From Treponema denticola ATCC 35405 (GTDB taxonomy: Bacteria; Spirochaetota; Spirochaetia; Treponematales; Treponemataceae), in assembly GCF_000008185.1 (NCBI RefSeq), contig NC_002967.9, positions 1,116,001 through 1,180,000 of the forward strand: a DNA stretch of 64,000 nucleotides. Direction: 5' to 3'. The translations under genes and the position numbers were made by a program. Below are positions 61,501 through 64,000 of the stretch, piece after piece. The first letter of the stretch is position 1, and the number at the start of each line of letters is the position of its first letter. The notes under the pieces were generated by a model, which made no database searches, had not been told where the DNA came from, and was given only the letters and a program-made list of their open reading frames with translations.

Positions 61501-63627
61501 CTTTGTGTCTACTTCTTCTTGTGCCGCTATCTTTTCAAGGTCTGCAGGCGGGGTGTTAGTTAAAATCTCATCAGAATAGTATGTATCCAAATAAGTTTGC
61601 GCGTCCATACCTGCACCCTTAGCTAAGGCATCAAAAATAACCGTTGCCGTGTGCCGCTCCTCATCGGTTAAGTTAGGCATTGTTTCTTTTAAACGCTCTG
61701 TAAGTTTTATATTCTCTCTTACTTCTTCAGGGCTATTTTCTGTAAAATACTGTAATCCGTTTTCCTTTCCGTTCGGATTTTCGGCTATAAGTTCGGCTTT
61801 TATCTTTTGTAAGGTTTCACCTTTAGGATTCCATTCAATTTTTGCTCCATTAAATTTTTCTCCAAAGTCTCTTACAAACTCTTTTATAATCCCTTGATAT
61901 TCATCACTTTGCACTCTTACATTTTTAATCGTTACGGTATTTTTCTCCTTGTCAAAAGAATAATAAATATGTCCGTAATCGTTATACTCTGTTTCTTGCG
62001 TGGGATCTCCCACTATGTATTCACCTTCTATATTCCCGTTTGTTTTTTCATGTTTTTGTCCTTCGGTAATATAAAGCCTATCTCCATGTCTTACAACATC
62101 AGAGGCCTTGCCCCATCTTTTAGGTACAGGTTGTTCTTCTCCGTTTTCGTCTTTTTCTTTGATGATGTTTCCTTCTTCATCTGTTTCATATATGATTTCG
62201 CCGTCCTTATCTCTCATCACTTCGCCTTCAATTCTGGCATTATGATGAAGCCATTCATCATAATCATCAATCTTTGCTTTTTGAAAACTCTCTCTACTCT
62301 CTTTTTGTGCCTCATAAATAGAACTTAAGTTTTCTTTTTTATCTGCCTCAGTCATTCCTTCAAACATAGCATTGTCTTTATTTTTTCTGATAAAATCTTC
62401 TTTTGAAGGATTTACTATTGCCGATTTTTTTATATTGTTTGCTTCCTGCACATTTGCCTTTGTAAACTTTACGGCTCCCGGTACTCCTAAAACTAAAGAA
62501 CCTGCCATACCGCCTTTAAAACTTTCCCAAACATTACCGGCAATAGTCCATGCATCGTCTGTTTCTACTCCTTCACCTTGTAAGACGGCTGCTAATTCTT
62601 TTGTTCCTGCACTTACTAATTCTTGTACGGCTTCTTCAACACCCTCGCTAAATGTATCTACTCCATAATGCATTAAGCCCTTAGCAATATGGCCCATTGT
62701 TCCTTTGGCGTTTAATCTTGTAATCATTTTACTGACTATCTTATCAGCACCCAAGCCTTTGCCTGTAATACTTGCAACATTACCTAAAGAAACTTCAATA
62801 GCTGCTTGTAAACCGCCCGACATTATAGCCATTTTTTTGGCTAGATCAGCTTTAACCCCTGCTTTTTTTAAATCTAAATATTCCAATCCTGTCTGCATTT
62901 CCATGGACCTTGCAAAACCGGCGGCCGTACCTATTCCGGGTGCGATTATAGAGCCTAAAGCCGAAGGTATAAAAACATGGGCCGAAAAAGGAATTGTTTG
63001 TGCTCCTGATTGTAATAATTTCGTAAACCATGTACGAGGCATATCATCTTTTAGATATTCATTATCTTCTTCTATTTCTTTTATTTCATTTTGTAACCTT
63101 TGAATTTCTTTTACATCTCCGTTGTGTTCTGCTTTTAAAAGTTGGGCTCCAAGTCCGCCTAATTTTACGGTATTATTTCCTAAAGCAAAACTATTAACGA
63201 TAGAAGTAAAAGCACTTTGGGGTGTTTTTTTTACCGGACCTAACCACCAGTTGTTTAAATCTTCCAAGTGTTCATAAGTGTAGGATAAAGGCATGTTAAA
63301 CTGTTTTGAATATTTATAAGCAGAAGCAAATCTATAGGCCTCATCTTCCGGTATTTCAGAATTTGCAATCGCTGCGTTTAATATTTCATATTCTCCATCA
63401 CTTAAATTTATTAAGTATCTATCTTGATTCTTTTTTCGTTTTTTTTCTCTTTCCTCTATTTCTCTAATTTGATTTTGTGAACTCAAAAAAGATAAATCTG
63501 TATTTTTCTTTTCAAACCTATTATTATCAAAAACAGTGTTAGGTTGTCCAAAATCTAAATAGTGATAAGTCGTCTGTCCTCGTCTTCCTTGATTTTGTCC
63601 TAAAATTATATCGTTAAAGTCGCTCAT
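55558..63627 (-). CDS. Giant phage polyvalent protein with zincin, nuclease-like and LPD38-like domains
   Basis: A 2689-residue protein. Residues ~190-390 are Gly/Ala-rich hydrophobic (FIPSALGSIIAPGIGTAAGF). Residues ~730-800 form a zincin: VHEAAHV (741-745) with EEFAQGFEQYL as the third-ligand helix. Two segments (about 905-995, FTAALTLSDG; and 1180-1300, ILRAVGFEDKP and VLKHITDKH) resemble PBECR-type nuclease/toxin folds. A coiled coil covers ~1725-1780. The C-terminus (~2300-2620) resembles LPD38 (AAYLGWKMSGIIKQGL, FQSSLNVIYNN). Such proteins are packaged and injected with phage DNA. Start is an ATG behind AAGGAGG. Confidence 0.75.
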   Translation of the reverse strand: MSDFNDIILGQNQGRRGQTTYHYLDFGQPNTVFDNNRFEKKNTDLSFLSSQNQIREIEEREKKRKKNQDRYLINLSDGEYEILNAAIANSEIPEDEAYRFASAYKYSKQFNMPLSYTYEHLEDLNNWWLGPVKKTPQSAFTSIVNSFALGNNTVKLGGLGAQLLKAEHNGDVKEIQRLQNEIKEIEEDNEYLKDDMPRTWFTKLLQSGAQTIPFSAHVFIPSALGSIIAPGIGTAAGFARSMEMQTGLEYLDLKKAGVKADLAKKMAIMSGGLQAAIEVSLGNVASITGKGLGADKIVSKMITRLNAKGTMGHIAKGLMHYGVDTFSEGVEEAVQELVSAGTKELAAVLQGEGVETDDAWTIAGNVWESFKGGMAGSLVLGVPGAVKFTKANVQEANNIKKSAIVNPSKEDFIRKNKDNAMFEGMTEADKKENLSSIYEAQKESRESFQKAKIDDYDEWLHHNARIEGEVMRDKDGEIIYETDEEGNIIKEKDENGEEQPVPKRWGKASDVVRHGDRLYITEGQKHEKTNGNIEGEYIVGDPTQETEYNDYGHIYYSFDKEKNTVTIKNVRVQSDEYQGIIKEFVRDFGEKFNGAKIEWNPKGETLQKIKAELIAENPNGKENGLQYFTENSPEEVRENIKLTERLKETMPNLTDEERHTATVIFDALAKGAGMDAQTYLDTYYSDEILTNTPPADLEKIAAQEEVDTKDIKGAAAFKEMQGDIKALVYVGKKADFSTFVHEAAHVARKTLNGDLLIQAESAFDVKDGKWTRAQEEEFAQGFEQYLKEGVAPTEELKNIFQKAAEFLSRIYKNLKEIIGINDDIRKVYDELLGKDNSTLKQAEERIDNENESNSVFIKNILSSVDAVKQALEGVKNTDIKNKETGIIARLSSTGINKMTSNKAVEKSEANGFTRKEHYGAVAEIKVLYEKAKLLNTHTDIKNERSNIVSIKRFTAALTLSDGKSGEALITLKETEEHGHRIYSLELDEIIKPEQRWEAENDKSQRWETAKNSGTPTAQADSSITENIEAVNTEKTEKGKINEAYEKATQAAREAMQNSIKAAEERKEDIRLNGAQYEAETIEYYKKNFPGLDGEAIKAKIQEDAKSAHTSYEEFTANRALEQRRLNDMGDMLFQTEPVTQEEIDFKENADEYRKGIDKYFNGNLKGNEVLTVTKRTPAILRAVGFEDKPITVTGAVLKHITDKHKDITQAILKTLPEQLLDPIAVFKSQNESQPNSRLIFTEHIIDGKPVIAAIEMNYEDKHGTINSIRSVYERDIIAKSGWNTLQGWIDNGNLLYVDDKRADEWSAITGVSFPLEAFSKLNPSNSIIGENAGNVNTGVLKKSDIIGDNPQAIYFQTEAETYKEIAEASESGGEETAREHLESIVIGESPSEAYRFLYADNEERAKADKAYRDSLTPELEKALQKDLKDENIKNDTFIKMMENREAMREFMKAYIKAENQGFTELKDLMQSSGGAFSTIAYQITNGKPLTEKQHTIALNYIKEDLQGFRNIFAELNGFNALRSLTEKEKAWTETYAKAVSENHTEEKQIRKSRAEIQDEMFIEEMEDVQKVEELVKEAANIYYFDFDNFKPADEQEADYRDDLKRKQSRINREMKNHAWKSQMANAFRGKDFSKNSIKNIQGQMRNNPRSYRSLYADIMGREDMKVKDAETTDSIIKTKLKSRPDIGVKLDELKLENMSPAEKQQLIKVINDKEMEDRINKGTITSEDIKQIEGLIQEKNKNIKELEKQIAKLKEDNAYDSRIIHNLEEQLKNERINRKVLTDTVKARDVALKAVMKRVNLKVCNAEEAEALAAVQMFLKKDVQKALNATIDKDDPRIREAYALWSTNEEYRKTLARMAGNKKGWETLRNLLENKPIGEWTADDKKLAQRLIPARNKFFSLGLYNRTEKNFLDMRTEDLTDKQIEKLASTVLPDSMIAKLKHQPLSQWTVDELIDLAKVIEKTYREGRQKYSAKKATEKFEAYLIRDMGIKNFIHKKGFDEKAATWSDVEKQKKGGLQALRRKLKYAAMRPYAFIEMLDGGSRGVLYDLLEFEQRECYNRFKAGMDTRLSHFNEFMEKNGLKVADLEKKILFENFYVGKDKKDLTLSVSEIIGAYLASFDEKSRAAVQYGNFAEQDERDIAKQSNSYGALDTFSEMRYGRVLEKAEELIRSDEKIKNLVDYLKKEYKAEGLRLKDHNRTVNNIITEIRDDYFPMLRLDVSGEEDARKVQKKIVGEHATGTRHGIEKGQTKARIDIGKGNQSPIKLNAVNTFLESVEANERLYAYDKYAQKLNRVIKGYDSKQFRRTLEAAYGNEALRYLDKQVNTIVDPTAGRVYSDTDKMLRMLRGNTAAAYLGWKMSGIIKQGLTSPAPFMQYVNPVNYAKAALDLTIYNKEMMEFIHSRSKLMQDRSFDMMQGIVDELAKEAKTKGGKAITKLQQKGMEGLEWIDKACVAPGWLAAFREEEGRLRKANTSLEKPLTDLEIDLKATQWADDVLVRTQPSGRAEELAPLFREGGEALRMLLQFQSSLNVIYNNIRHDLPNAIKNKQYKRAAGIITGYALAGLAVGAITEGFGDDKDEPEDKIRRGIFYTFTQATDSIPLINGMITGFAEKAITGKTKYKGNSNVFVAAEKFIDGSKALTDADIKKAAQKYWEASALTLGLPTSGVKEAFYTAEQLFNGEMPSALWGRR

Positions 63628-63644
63628 TATTATTCCTCCTTAAT

Positions 63645-64000
63645 TTAAAAACTGCTCATACTTTTGTTTGACTGCCTAAAGTCCTTCTTTTCTTTTTTGT
63701 AGTTTTGAATAAACCTTATTTTTTCTTCATCCGATAATTTATCATATTCTGCTTTTATTTTAGGACTCATACTTTTAATTAAACTTTCATTGATTATATC
63801 AACCGGTGAAATTCCTTTTTTAAAGGTTTGAATGACTTCATCTTTATTAAGTCTATGTCCTCTGCCTATATTTTTATCTTGATCTCTTTGATTTATGGCA
63901 CTATATAATTGCAAAAAGCGCTGCCTATCTTCTTGAGTATTAAGATTATCATAAAAAGGTTTAATATCCCGTTGTATGTTTTCAGCCTTGAAGCTAGACT
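63645..64000 (-). CDS. Prophage protein, 5' end outside the window
   Basis: The minus-strand frame is open from the right window edge to its stop at 63645 and reads at least 118 residues (NLNTQEDRQRFLQLYSAINQ, then SPKIKAEYDKLSDEEKIRFIQ). It is helical and charged; no family is recognised. Being 17 nt from the giant polyvalent gene and in the same direction, it belongs to the same prophage transcript. A TTG near 63914 is unlikely to be the true start because the frame stays open upstream. Confidence 0.6.
   Translation of the reverse strand, partial: SSFKAENIQRDIKPFYDNLNTQEDRQRFLQLYSAINQRDQDKNIGRGHRLNKDEVIQTFKKGISPVDIINESLIKSMSPKIKAEYDKLSDEEKIRFIQNYKKEKKDFRQSNKSMSSF

Larger units (their letters stand above)
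48843..64000 (-). mobile_element. Prophage, tail and lysis end (incomplete at right edge)
   Basis: Ten minus-strand genes run in phage order toward position 48843: a truncated protein, a giant polyvalent protein, a tail-collar protein, two tail/fibre proteins, small hypotheticals, an endolysin, a spanin pair and a holin-like gene. No integrase, terminase, capsid or repressor gene lies inside the window, so the remainder must be beyond 64000. The left limit lies between the aroC terminator and 48843, where GCTTACATA occurs twice (48778-48786, 48789-48797). Prophage td1 is known from T. denticola; identity is not tested here. Confidence 0.85.

Overview
The window is a low-GC spirochaete chromosome segment, most probably Treponema denticola or a close oral relative. 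Supporting signs are a very typical tyrosine phenol-lyase, an IspH-type isoprenoid pathway, a ThrRS lacking the TGS domain, many membrane-anchored TPR proteins, spirochaete-style partner-switching genes and very AT-rich intergenic DNA. The species name is an inference from gene content. No tRNA, rRNA or CRISPR array was seen, and no gene-free stretch exceeds about 300 bases.

Layout. 0-7 kb: divergent folC/murC, a YicC-type RNase, a CMP-kinase-like gene, two minus-strand genes (receiver-PilZ-like protein, secreted protein) and thrS. 7-14 kb: a barrel-like secreted protein and a 1119-aa membrane-anchored TPR protein with eleven 12-residue repeats, divergent from a DUF4912 + GH57-like pair. 14-16 kb: alr and ispH. 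16-19.3 kb: an AT-rich block of GNAT acetyltransferases with one APH-like kinase. 19.3-31.7 kb: a TPR lipo/secreted protein, a 76-aa double zinc ribbon, the rimP-nusA-infB-rbfA-truB operon (minus), a PLP decarboxylase, an LRR lipoprotein, a DAACS transporter and adk. 31.8-33.8 kb: a GC-richer SRPBCC/TetR pair and a HigBA-type toxin-antitoxin pair. 34-48.6 kb: tyrosine phenol-lyase; an ATPase/STAS/SpoIIE partner-switching module; TPR proteins; trmB; aroC. 48.8-64 kb: the lysis and tail end of a prophage, all on the minus strand, open at the right window edge. It comprises a truncated upstream gene, a 2689-aa polyvalent protein, tail collar and fibre proteins, an M23 endolysin, spanin-like and holin-like genes.

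Main observations. (1) At least eight chromosomal genes have no Shine-Dalgarno sequence but carry a good -35/-10 pair with 17-18 nt spacing whose -10 ends 6-8 nt before the start codon, so their mRNAs should be leaderless: murC, alr, the DAACS transporter, higB, the 35467 gene, the SpoIIE phosphatase, the TPR/Mrr-like gene and trmB. (2) The prophage M23 endolysin looks circularly permuted: its HxxxD zinc motif lies at the C-terminus, after HxH. (3) The GH57-like protein has lost both predicted catalytic residues. (4) The prophage carries two signal-peptide-bearing reading frames overlapping in the same DNA, as in Rz/Rz1. (5) The rimP-nusA-infB leader holds a terminator that could act as an attenuator. 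All functional calls rest on reading motifs by eye; no database search was run.
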